From Typhlomys cinereus (taxonomy: Eukaryota; Chordata; Mammalia; Rodentia; Platacanthomyidae), in contig JALPQD010000006.1 of assembly GCA_023101885.1 (NCBI GenBank), positions 15,958,085-16,022,084 of the forward strand: a DNA stretch of 64,000 nucleotides, read 5' to 3'. The notes beneath the pieces were generated by a model. It did no database searches and was not told where the DNA came from. It saw nothing but the letters and a program-made list of their open reading frames with translations. Made by a program: the position numbers and the translations under genes. How positions within the stretch are numbered: position 1 is the first letter of the stretch; the number at the start of each line of letters is the position of its first letter. Positions 32,551 to 43,130 of the stretch are shown here, in pieces.

Positions 32551-32579
32551 GTGAGTGGCTTCAGGTCACCATGTCATAG

Positions 32580-33965
32580 CTACATTACCATTCCAGCAAT
32601 TATCACTGCTCTTATATGCATTCACTAACTATACAATTCCAAAGCTACCATCAAAAATTTGTGAGTAAATATCTTTAAAGTCAGGACATACCCCTACACT
32701 TCTACCTGGAGCTGGCTCCATATTATACTCCATTATCCTTTGATCTACCCCCAATTATCTATCTACTTCCTATTTCTTCTCCAACACACAGCACTCTTTT
32801 GGTCCAATACAACACCTACCTTAAAACTATACCAACCATCTTTATCACACAGCACAGCAAAGCATGGCTTTTCTGCTATTCTATCATATGATCTCTGCTT
32901 ATCCTGTATTTTTTGCCTCAGCACCATGCTTCCAAGGAATCCATTTACCACCAAATACTATCTTTAATTCTTTACAGTCAGAATCTATGAAAAACCACAT
33001 TTCTCAATGACATTAATATCTATTTAATTTTCTGTTTCCTTCTCTTTGGTCACTGAACTTGATTTCCATGTTCATCCTGTCCTCACTGTTTCTCACATTA
33101 TAATTTAGCTTTTGACATGTTTTCTGTCATTTCTTTCCATTTTAATTTTTCTCATTCTACTGTATCACTTCTAGTCTCATTTGCCTTTGAGAGGTAGACT
33201 GAATTTCATAGCACTGACCTCTCCCTTCTACTCTCTCCATTCCTCCCTTGCTGAAACAAACATTCAATGGCCTTTTCAGTGGCTTTTATGCATATGCTGT
33301 GAGAAATTAGTGAGTTTTAATCATAAGGGAATTTAATCCATTTTCCTAAATTCCCCAGTGTGTAGGTGATATACATATACACATATATACATATATGTAC
33401 ATGTAAGAGTCAGGAGCATATTGTTTCCTTAATATAATCTTGCCAAATAATCAAAGTATTTCTTCAGGGATACAGTACTGAATGACTTCAAATGTACAAG
33501 TGAATGCATAGAAATTTATGTTATTCTTTTTTAGGGAATATGCTTAAGCAAATTATTATAGGTTTAAAATTGCTTTTCATAATTTTGCTTCTGTTGTGTA
33601 TGGTTGCTGGTTTTTTAATTATTTTGTTTACTCTGTTAATGCCATCTAGGTAGTGGCGAGTGCCATCTAAATGAATGTAAGCTGTGCTAAATGATGTCAT
33701 CAGGGTCATCAATTCAGAGATCAGAGAACGAAAAAAGAAGAGAATCCTATTTTACCATAGGACAGAAAGTAATTTGAATAAAGTTACCTGGAAAACACAG
33801 ATCTTCCCTTTTTTTATTCATAGTGGATAAAAGGGGGGAGATTATAATAGATGCTAGATTTGTATGCTCTTATAAGCAGTACAGAGAAATTATGGTTGTG
33901 GCAGCTAACACTAACAGCATAGAACACTAGAACATTCTTCATTTGAATTCATACATAAAATTAAA
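32580..33965. other. Unassigned sequence
   Basis: Pyrimidine-rich from 32690 to 33260, then AT-rich with a TATA/CATA-type run near 33367-33402. No gene is recognised. Confidence 0.35.
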
Positions 33966-34125
33966 TATTTTTTTAGACAGAGAACAGGTATAAGTGTGCT
34001 ATGATGCTCAGAGGATTTTGGAAATCATTTCTGCTTTTAGACCACATAGATTCTGGGGACCAAACTCAAGGTCAACAGGTGTGTGTCCAGATGCTTTTAT
34101 GTACTGAGTCATCTCACCAACCCAC
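33966..34125 (-). mobile_element. B3/B2-like SINE, antisense
   Basis: agattctggggaccaaactc, aaggtcaacaggtgtgtgtc, gtactgagtcatctcaccaa follows the antisense B2/B3 head (gctggggattgaactcaggt, ctgagccatctctccag). The upstream part (gctcagaggattttggaaat) suits a B3-like body. Confidence 0.6.
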
Positions 34126-34841
34126 TTTTCCTGTATTTTGTAAGTGATTTTTTTTTATCTATGCAATTAAGTGGCTATATTTCATAGCAGGGAACGATAT
34201 TTCATGCTATGAAAGGAAAATAAATGTAAAGAAAACATTTCAAAGCTTATCAAGTTGTCTCTTCAAATACTTTCATTTCTTCCATGCAGGTAATATAAAA
34301 AATATCTGCTCTACGCTCAAAGTAGAAGAGGACTCTCATGACAGTAGGAAATGTGTGTTTTTCTAGGGAATAAGGCACAGTTTTAGAAGTATTGAAGGTA
34401 TCTTAATTCCTCAAACAAATATCTGTTGAAGGGTATTTTATGCTTTGGTCATTTGTTGATTATTAGGAACAGGAATTAAAGTCCAGAAAGATGTCAATCA
34501 AAGGATAAAGGCAGATAAATAAATAAACGTACTAATTTGTTGTAGTCATGGGAGTTAGAAACAAAATGATAAGACGTTTGTTCCATATGTGACGGATATG
34601 GAGGAAAAGGTCATTTGAAACTGGAAACCCATGAAATATAAAGAAAAGCAGCAACAACAACCCCCCCAAAAAAACTGTGCATATTGGGAAGTACATACAA
34701 TAAGGAGAAGGTGAATTCAGGGAAGAAAAAATGGATATTTTGAAAAGAGTGAGAAAGAGAGCTTGGCTAGTGAGGAGAAGGCAAAGAACAAAGTGTGGGC
34801 TTGTTTACATTCTCTTGCAGTGAAGCTACAGTTGCCCATGT

Positions 34842-34843
<2 letters not shown>
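34126..34843. other. Unassigned sequence
   Basis: No gene. A pyrimidine-rich acceptor-like sequence abuts gtaata at 34289/34290 on the plus strand, a weak recursive-splice-like motif. Confidence 0.3.
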
Positions 34844-34900
<57 letters not shown>

Positions 34901-34945
34901 ACTCTCTCTCTCCTTCTCTCTCTTTCAGTCTCTCCCTCTCTCCTC
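34844..34945. repeat. (AC)n plus (CT)n compound microsatellite
   Basis: An AC run (34844-34900, one aa interruption) followed by a CT-rich run. Open frames here are repeat artefacts. Confidence 0.95.
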
Positions 34946-37231
34946 TGTTTCCTTCTCTTTTGAGAAGCATAGAGCTTAAGAATATTGAATAATGGAAAAC
35001 ATCATTTAGGAAGCATTGCTAAGGAGACTTTTCAAAAAGTTAATTATGCTCTGAGCAGAAAAGAGTGCAAAAAAAAAAAAAAGATCAAATCTAGACATGT
35101 GGCCTACTGCTAAGTTTGCCTTTCTCTGTCTTTAAGCTCCATTGCTCTTATGTCTATGTAATTTAGAAAATGCTCTACTGAGTGTAAGGGGTAGCCAGAC
35201 CATTTATTTAAACATCTGATAAAGCCTCAATTTTATTCCTTTCCTAATCCCGTGTCATTAGAAGTAAAATAGTACATTTGGAGACCATTCAGATATGAAT
35301 GGCCATAACCTTTCTATCAGACCTGCTGGCTTCTCTTTCTTTCTCTTTCACTTCTTTTAGTCTCTGTAGCCAATTATGTTGAGATATGATTTTCGGCCAG
35401 GCAAACTAGCTCAGACATCAGGGGTTCCACAGTGACCTGGTTGGAGACCCTCACAGTCTCTAATATTGTTATTTTTTTGGCAGAGTCATTTTAATGATAA
35501 TAACTGGGAACAAATATCTCTTTTCAGTGCAAAGAGAAAAAAAAACAAAACCAAGCAAAATAGAAACCCCTACCATGTAACATTTAAGTAAGCCTACACA
35601 AATCCAAGCAAGGAAACCTAGATAATTTAAAGTTTAGGTTAATCTTGAAATTGGTGAGGATAATTAAAGAATGAAAGAGACTAATTGTATTTGAAATTAC
35701 TGACTCAGATGCAATTTTTCACTGAGCTCTATACACATGCTGTATGATGGGTAGGTTAATACTAGTCAGTGATACAGTTTCTGGTTGTTAGTGTGGTTTA
35801 GCACACAATGTATTATTTGGATCTGGGGTTGCTTTCATCTGAATTTTAAAATTGAACCCACAGTTGTCAATGAACCAATGCTTTGCTACCTTTGATCTGT
35901 AGTTAGTTACCTTTGAGCCTCTGCTCCTTCCTTCTGTCTTGTGGCTATTGCAGCATGCTGGGTAGGGTTTTTTTCTACTTTCAAAGTCTGAAAAACTTTA
36001 GGAAGTGACTTCCCTTGGTCATTCATAAGGATCTTTTCAATACACACACAAGCAGCAGCAGAAGCACTATTTAATTGGCACCCTCCCCCTATACACTGCC
36101 CTTCACATAGAGATAAGGGCAGCAGAGATTTCTCAGTAATATGACAGAAATAAGTTTATATCTCTCTGTCTAATGGTAAGAATGTATTTTCAGCCCATAT
36201 TCCAATAAATCCGGCCGAACTTATGGGATAAAATATATAAAAGGAAGTAGAACCTAGATGCTGCTGGCTAGAATCCAGAATCCCCAGATTAAAAGAGATG
36301 GGTGAGCTGGGGCAGAGCCCAGCCTTTTCTGGCCTAATAAGCCAGGCTAGCAGCCAGCATTATGCAAAGCTCATTGGAAGGAAGAGAAGCCTTCTTGGCA
36401 AAATGGTGATAAAGAATTAGAATTCCTAAATATAGCAATAAGCCCTCACTCCAAAGACCCCCAAACTGAACCCTGCACGGATGGCAGGGAAAATAGGAAA
36501 CTGGTTCAAAGCAAAGATATGTTGAACTAAATAATAGAAACGACTGAGAATAAACCCAAAAGACAATTAATCTTTTGCCCATTTGGACCATGACTTTTCA
36601 GCAGGGTCTGTAATTAGCTGAGTGTAAGAGTAAGCTATGTGATAAGCTTGCTTAGGTACCAGGCATGTACTTTCAATGGCAATCATTTATACTTGGACAC
36701 GTAGAGAGGAAGGTACTGTCTAAGTGACTGTTAATGTTCATACAAATGCTCAGGCAGGAATGGACATCTTTTTGATTATTTATTTGTTCATATATGATCC
36801 TCCAGAGGAAAATCCCAAGGATTCAGCTGACAACAGCCTAGGCCACCCTTCCAGGTGACAGAGGAAATTCTGCTTCTTATAATACTGATTCTTTGCCTGA
36901 GCACATCACCATCTGTCCCTTCTGTTATTTAAAGGAACATGGTTTCTAAATGTTCCTGCTCAAGAACATCTCCACTTTGACATGTTCCCACATGATAAGT
37001 ATGTTCTTCAAGTAAACTGCTTCTGCTGCTTTATTCCAGGAGAGAGATTGCTGTGGGAAATTTCTGTAATTTTTTCCTTGCTTGCCACAAGTAATAACCT
37101 TTTAATCCCTGGTTGTGCTTATTGGCTTTGCACTCAGCATGGGGCTGCATTGTGTTGGAGTATACCTGAACTTTGCATTACATGGGATATGTCTGGGCAT
37201 TTCAGATATTGTACAAGGTTGCTACAATAGA
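34946..37231. other. Unassigned sequence with a TATA-like motif
   Basis: No gene is recognised. It includes ccaat (36202-36206) and a textbook TATA-type sequence tatataaaagg (36234-36244) on the plus strand, but no recognised transcript follows. The 36180-36620 part is complex and repeat-free. Confidence 0.3.
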
Positions 37232-37545
37232 GTTATGTCCTGATGAACCCATTGTGGTTTGAAAATACCATAAGACAAAAATTTATTTAATGTATTTAAT
37301 CCACCATGCACTATAGCTCTGCAATCTAGAGCAATCACAAATATCAGGTGCTTACCTCCACAATGGCTTAGCTGATATGGATTGCTGCTACCACAGCTAC
37401 CTTTATGAGAGAGTACTGTACCACATCTGACTACAATACAGAAGGGTCACAATTTGAAGTGCAGTCGCTATTTAATGTCTATTGCTTTTTGTACCATCTT
37501 AAGATTCATACAATATAAGCTGATTCACTACAAACCTGAAGCATT
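37232..37545 (+). mobile_element. Tigger-like DNA transposon fragment
   Basis: ttatgtcctgatgaacccat, tgtggtttgaaaataccata, agacaaaaatttatttaatg and later aatgtctattgctttttgta, ccatcttaagattcat follow the order of a non-autonomous TcMar-Tigger element known across placental mammals (tcctgataaacccatcgtaa, gttgaaaatatcgtaag; then gcgtatcgctttcgcacc, atcgtaaagtc). No transposase is encoded. The exact subfamily is not assigned. Confidence 0.6.
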
Positions 37546-37919
37546 CATATTTACTGTTGTCATAAAACCTCTGTACTTACAGGTATTGTTACACCAGATG
37601 TCTGTGCTCAGTGACACTCTTTTAATATATTACGGATTCTGGGGTCCAGATCAGCACCACCAATGCCATGAGGTTTTTTACAATAAGCACCTTAACACTA
37701 AAATGAATCCTGGCAAGTTTTGCTTTCTCTGCATATATGTGTATATATACGATAATAGAAGAAAGAGGGGAGTGGTCTAATTAGAAAGAATTCAAATATA
37801 GCATATGAACATCACTAAGAAAAACAGGTTTATTGTCAAGAAACTAAAGTGGTAATATTGATTGCTTAGTAAGCATCCCTTGATAAAACCAATTTTGAGA
37901 GCTGCTCCTTTAGATGTAC
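37546..37919. other. Unassigned sequence
   Basis: No gene or repeat named; ends at the SINE target duplication. Confidence 0.35.
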
Positions 37920-37931
37920 AAAAGTCCAAGT

Positions 37932-38139
37932 TTGGGGCCGGCAAAATAGTTCAGCAGATAAGATGTCTGTTTGCAAACCTAGAAACTTGAATTCAATCCC
38001 TAGAAGCCTACATGGTTGCAGAAGATAGCTGACTTCCAAAAGTTATTTTCCTATCTCCGTCTTTGAACTGTGGCTTGCATGCATGCACTATCTCTCTCTC
38101 TCTCTTTCTCTCTCACTCTCAAATGAATACAAATATTTT
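37932..38139 (+). mobile_element. B2-like SINE with target duplication
   Basis: ggggccggcaaaatagttca, gaattcaatccctagaagcc, catggttgcagaagatagct, gacttccaaaagttattttc match the B2-type plan (tRNA head, then a body reading toward ccaaaagttgtcctctgacc), followed by a CT-rich tail. A 12-bp duplication flanks it: aaaagtccaagt (37920-37931) and aaaagttcaagt (38140-38151), one mismatch. Confidence 0.75.
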
Positions 38140-38151
38140 AAAAGTTCAAGT

Positions 38152-39149
38152 CAGAATTATAACAATTTTTGTTATAATCCTGTGTGAATAGTTATGCATA
38201 CGAAAATTAGAAAGACATATAAAACAATAAAACCAAATGCTCAATTACAGGGTTGCAATCAATACAGAAATAGTTATTGATTTTCTTCTGTAGACAAGTT
38301 ACGGAGGAATAATTGCACAAGACAGTCTTCGCACTCCAAGGAGACTGCAGTATTGAACAGATATGAGATACAGCTAGACATAAGATGAATTGGAGAGGCA
38401 AAGAGATTGAAAAGAGGAAAAAGAATGGAAAATGGATTTACTATAGGGCCAGAAAGAGCCATTGAAAGCTTTTGAGAAGCTCAAGAACATAATGAAAGGG
38501 TTTTAGGAAGATTAGCACAGCTAGTTTAGAGATAATCATAATGGATAGTTGTGTCGGGATTTATTTTTCTATTAATAAGAGAACAAAATTTGAAGCATGC
38601 AACCGTATGTAGCACCTGAGCCCCTGAGGTGTCTCACATTTTTACCGAGAAGCCAGCATTTTTCTCACATCCTGCTTCTTTCATTCTATATTCTTCACCT
38701 CAAGTCTTTCCCTTGCTGGTAGACTTTTCCAAACACAGCAGATAAGGACCTCTGTTAAACCAAAGGTGGGAGGAGGCGTGAATCCAATATCACAAAAACG
38801 TACAAAAATTCTCCATCATGGAGAGATCTGTGGGATCCTGTGCAGATGGAAGCTAGTTGTCCCACTTCCAAAAAAAAAAAAATCCCTAGGTTCCAGAACA
38901 GACCCTGAAACATTATTGAGTTCAAATGATTTGTGGGTTGAACAAGATCTATCATGTATTTGGAGAATGAAAAAGAAATAGGTTGGCATGAGGTCATTGG
39001 TAACTGATGGGCCCATGCTGTCTCTACCTGTTTATATAAAAATGTGTTTTATTTTTACCAGAACATCCTGGACTTTTCAACTTCAAATGTCCTCAGAAAT
39101 TATTAAAATGTTTATATATTTCTTTAAAACTACCTACCTAAGGTAAAGA
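38152..39149. other. Unassigned sequence
   Basis: No gene. A 12-A run lies at about 38871-38882. Confidence 0.35.
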
Positions 39150-39260
39150 ATAACATTTCTGTTTTCCATCTGAAGAAACTTTGAAAAAAAGATGAAATGT
39201 GTCTCTCAGGAGGACACATAGTTAGAATTTTACAATACTATTCTCCTGATCATTTTGTTC
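39150..39260 (-). mobile_element. Possible MIR fragment
   Basis: ccatctgaagaaactttgaa, then ggaggacacatagttagaat, resembles the antisense MIR core (gatgaggaaactgagg, gtcacacagctagtaa). Weak. Confidence 0.35.
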
Positions 39261-41144
39261 TGTAGTTCATGGTATTTTTTATATGATGTAGTGGACATTA
39301 ATATTATTAAGCTGTTGGAAGCTTTTTTATAAATTTGCAGAGTCTGAAATAATGTAAAATATAAGAAATTGTTTTAGAAATGTAAACCTTTTGAAAATAT
39401 ATGCTATTTAAAAGTCTAATTCTAAGATCACAATTCTTGCAAATGAAAGATTACGTTTCTTAGAGGCTTCTACTCTGTTCTTTTGAAAAGGTATTCTAGG
39501 AAATGCTTAGGGAATCTACAGAAGCATCCTATGTCTCCTACAAGTCCTTTCATTTTTAGTATGCTCTGCTCATTTCTATACATCCTCCTTCATGATTGCA
39601 TCGTCTTTGAAAAATTACTCCTATTAAACTAAATTTCTCTGTCACTGCAAGAGACATAAAATTAAAACCTATCTGTCTTTAATCATGCCAGGCTTCTTCC
39701 TTGTCTCCCAAGCTCCATTTATCAATAATTAATATATAAAGAAGACTGAAATCCATTTCAATTTCAAAGGCACAAACGTTTCGCTGATTAATAAAAAATT
39801 GTGCTCACAAAGATGGACAGGCATGCCACGGGATGTGATGAAGAACCAAGAATTAGCATGGACTAGATATGCAGGGCCACATGGGCTATGTGGGTATACC
39901 TAGACATAAAATAAGGATGTGGAGAAATTCTGTAAGAATACCACACAATAAGCCTTGCGTGCACAGAAGAGGCCATGCTCACAATGATTATTTTTATCTA
40001 TTTAATTTATTTCTATATTTAGAGACCTATAAAAACAGTAAAGGGCAATTTGTGTGTGGACTTAAGAATGAATCAGATTTACAGAACAGTTAATATGCTT
40101 TTTACTATGTATATAACACGTGGTGACTATATACTGTGAGTTAGTGATACCCTTGAAATAAAAAAGGAATGAGTTTTCTAAATTTCTGATCTCCCAAGTT
40201 AATGTCATGAGAAGACCCTTGACATTCAATTACCGTGCTGATTGCTGCCATTTTTGGCTTTTTACCAAGAAATTTTAGCACTAACTGCACAAGATCAGAA
40301 CAGCTCAAGGATCCCACCTTTACATACGTGTGAAGTTTCCATCCAAAGCCCGGAGCCTTACGTTTTGCACAGAAAGCACTTCCCCCTGTACTTCCTTCTC
40401 CCCCTAGTCCATGTAGCACATGCTCCCAGGGACTGGATAGAAGACACACTAACTCTTCTTTCCTGAGAGCTTTATTTCACAAGTTTCCCTGTTGTGCAGC
40501 TGTGGAAGCAATTCTTCATATCTCAGAATCTTTATTGGAGTTTCATAGTTTCAAAGGAAGAAACTGACTAAGTAACTGAACAGTACATGGTTCAAAAGAA
40601 ATACATGAGTATTACTTGACTTTAAATTCCTCCCTCTTAAGACACCCAAGAAGTGATAAAAAGTCTCAATCCCCCTTTCCAGTTTTGGAGGAGGAACATC
40701 CCATACCTCAGCATTACTCTGTAATGGCTTTCTCCTGTTTGGTTCTCATTTCTGATCTTAATTCCACATACCAGGATCTGAATGACTCTGCTACTGCTGA
40801 ATGGATTTTTCATCCTTGCTATTTGAAAAGCCTGAGGTTCTTTTCCTCTCTTATTTCTGTCACAATTAGAATTCAAATCAGGAACCCATCTCATGTGTAA
40901 AATGAAGAAGTCAGGAAATAAGATCTTTTGATTCCGTGCTTGGAAAGTAGAACAAAATACTTGCATTTGTGACTACTGATTTCTGTCTTTTGACAAAGAG
41001 TCGAACAGAAAATATCACTAAATCTAAGATTTGGGAGACAGAAGAGACAGTAAGGAGAAAATGATAACACTTTCCTACGAAGACTCAACAGGTTGAAAAT
41101 AATCCTATCTGACATTTAACTCAGATGATCATAATACATATCTT
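39261..41144. other. Unassigned sequence
   Basis: No gene is recognised. Overlapping open stretches of 94 to 109 codons on both strands (40141-40966) have no domain signature and mutually exclude one another. Confidence 0.35.
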
Positions 41145-41345
41145 TTGGTAAGCATCCGACATACATTAGCTCAAGAAATTTTATTACAGACCTACAAACA
41201 GAATATTGTTAAAGTCCCTTCTTACAAATGAGGAAATAAAGTTTCAAGAAATCAAGACAGTTGCCCAAGGATTTCAGCTGATTGACTGGCGATGTTGAGA
41301 GGTGAATCCAGGAAGTTGAGTTCTAGCATGTACCTTTTAACACAG
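41145..41345 (-). mobile_element. MIR SINE
   Basis: tcttacaaatgaggaaataa, agacagttgcccaaggattt, then aggtgaatccaggaagttga and gttctagcatgtaccttt follow the antisense MIR order (ttacagatgaggaaactgag, aagtaacttgcccaaggtca, gaacccaggcagtctg). It is one of the clearer MIRs in the window. Confidence 0.7.
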
Positions 41346-42885
41346 TCACCAAGACTGCATTTAACTTAGGAAGAGGCAGAACTCTTTAGCACTGAAATCT
41401 CCAGAGCCACTCTCCACCAGCCAACCTGTCTCTTCTACATTTTCACAAATCATATTGTCCTAGATTAAAATCTAAAGGAAACACAGCAATGTTCCCAAGT
41501 GGAAACATCAGACTTCCTAGGATATTTTATACATTGATGCAGGCAGTAATCAAAATATTTGAAACCAAGACAGCTCCTTACACTAACATGTAAAGTAAAA
41601 TGAAACTATTGGTCAATGTGAAGCTTTGTTCTATTGACTGACTATTCTATGTCTTCTTGATTGACACCCAGCCCTATACTTAGAAACAAGGAACAATCCC
41701 TTAAATTCAGAATATCAAAATGCAAGACCTTAATTTAATTTTAAAGGATGAAGATGTGCGGCATATCTGTGTTGTTCCCTTTCGTCTCCTCCATCCAATC
41801 TTAACTGTGAAGTTTCACAGTCAGAGCAATGCCCGCCCCACTGCTGCGCCCAGGGGAAACAACAGCTAAGAGGGCAGATGAGTCAGTGATTACAAGTCAA
41901 TAGCAATTTTGCAATTATATATTCTATAACTAAATTAGAAACAATGTCATTATGCCTCAATGGTTGTAAAAAATTAATTTAATTTTTAAAAATCTTCTTT
42001 GTTTGTCCAAAGTAAATACCCTGGGAAATTGCACTTTGTCATCTGGTAATTACTATGGAACAATATAGGAATAGATCATGATTGGTGTCTAGCAAAACAG
42101 CAATCACATTTGCCTTCTAATTATGGCAGAGCTCTCTGGGAAACACAGTGAGCAGTGCACCCTGCTGTTATACCACAGCAATAACACTCATTACCCCAGT
42201 AAACACTATGGAAATGCACAATAACACTCAGGGGCTTCCCTGCTGCGAGGCTGTGGCAGAATCACTCATTAGTCTGGGAAGCATCACTGGATCATCTTTA
42301 ATTACTTCCAAAATATGTGGTCACCTGCCCAGCGCTATGATGCAGTGATATCACTCATTACTCTGTCCCCCTCTTTCTCACTTGCTAAGGAACCCTGCAG
42401 CAGCCTTACCATAATCAGGATGTACTGCAACTTGCAAGGTTTTAATCACGCAGACTTGTGTGCTTTTGGACTTACAAGAACACAGGCTCCCAATGAGAAA
42501 TGAATGCGAAGAAGAATGTGCTGAACTGACTCCATCCTTTGAGAAATATCCCTTTTCTCAGTCGCTGTTTTGAACTAAGATGTAACCTTTCCTTTTTACT
42601 TATTCCGGAAATTAGTGATAATTGGGCCATAGTTTTGTGGAATCCAGGGCACTTGCAACTATATTCAGTTACCTAGGAACTCAACAATTTCAAACCGATT
42701 ACCCACAGGTATCATTTATGTTTATTGCGCTCTTTACACAACCACCACTTTTACTCTGAATTCCAGGAGGCAGGACTTATTGTGAGACCTTGTTCTGGGC
42801 AACGGAGAAAGGACAGAAGGTAAAGCTGATAGATCTGACTTGGATTAGGATTTCCTCAGGCTATTTGAAAATAAAAGAAGGTGAT
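41346..42885. other. Unassigned sequence with possible regulatory blocks
   Basis: No gene. 41820-41930 is GC- and CpG-richer than average and holds an AP-1-type tgagtca (41879-41885). 42162-42365 holds three spaced imperfect copies of a motif of about 37 nt, each containing or nearly containing cactcatta. Confidence 0.35.
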
Positions 42886-43130
42886 GAACGATGACTCAGA
42901 GGTTAAGACTGCCCTGCAAGCAGAAGGTCCTGTGCTTGGACTCTGGGTCCCACATAAAAGCACCAGGCAGAAACGTTGGTGGCCTGCACTTCTGTCTTTG
43001 GTGGACAGAGCCTGGGAAATCCCAGAACAAAACACGAAGGAGTTAGAAGCAATCCAGAATGATTCCCAAAGTCACCCTTGGTCCTCCACATGGAAATATA
43101 CACACACAGAGGCACAAAATAAATAAAAAA
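42886..43130 (+). mobile_element. CA-tailed SINE family, older subfamily
   Basis: atgactcagaggttaagact, gccctgcaagcagaaggtcc, ctgggtcccacataaaagca, gtggcctgcacttctgtctt, gcctgggaaatcccagaaca, attcccaaagtcacccttgg and an A/TAAA tail give the whole element in order. Its 3' third (tcccaaagtcacccttggtc) differs from the low-decay copies, which are CpG-rich there. Confidence 0.8.

Noticed and set aside
37578..37590. Acceptor-donor juxtaposition (acag then gtattg)
   Set aside because: Short pyrimidine tract and poor donor, next to a Tigger-like remnant; similar acaggta matches recur by chance (12010, 26068).
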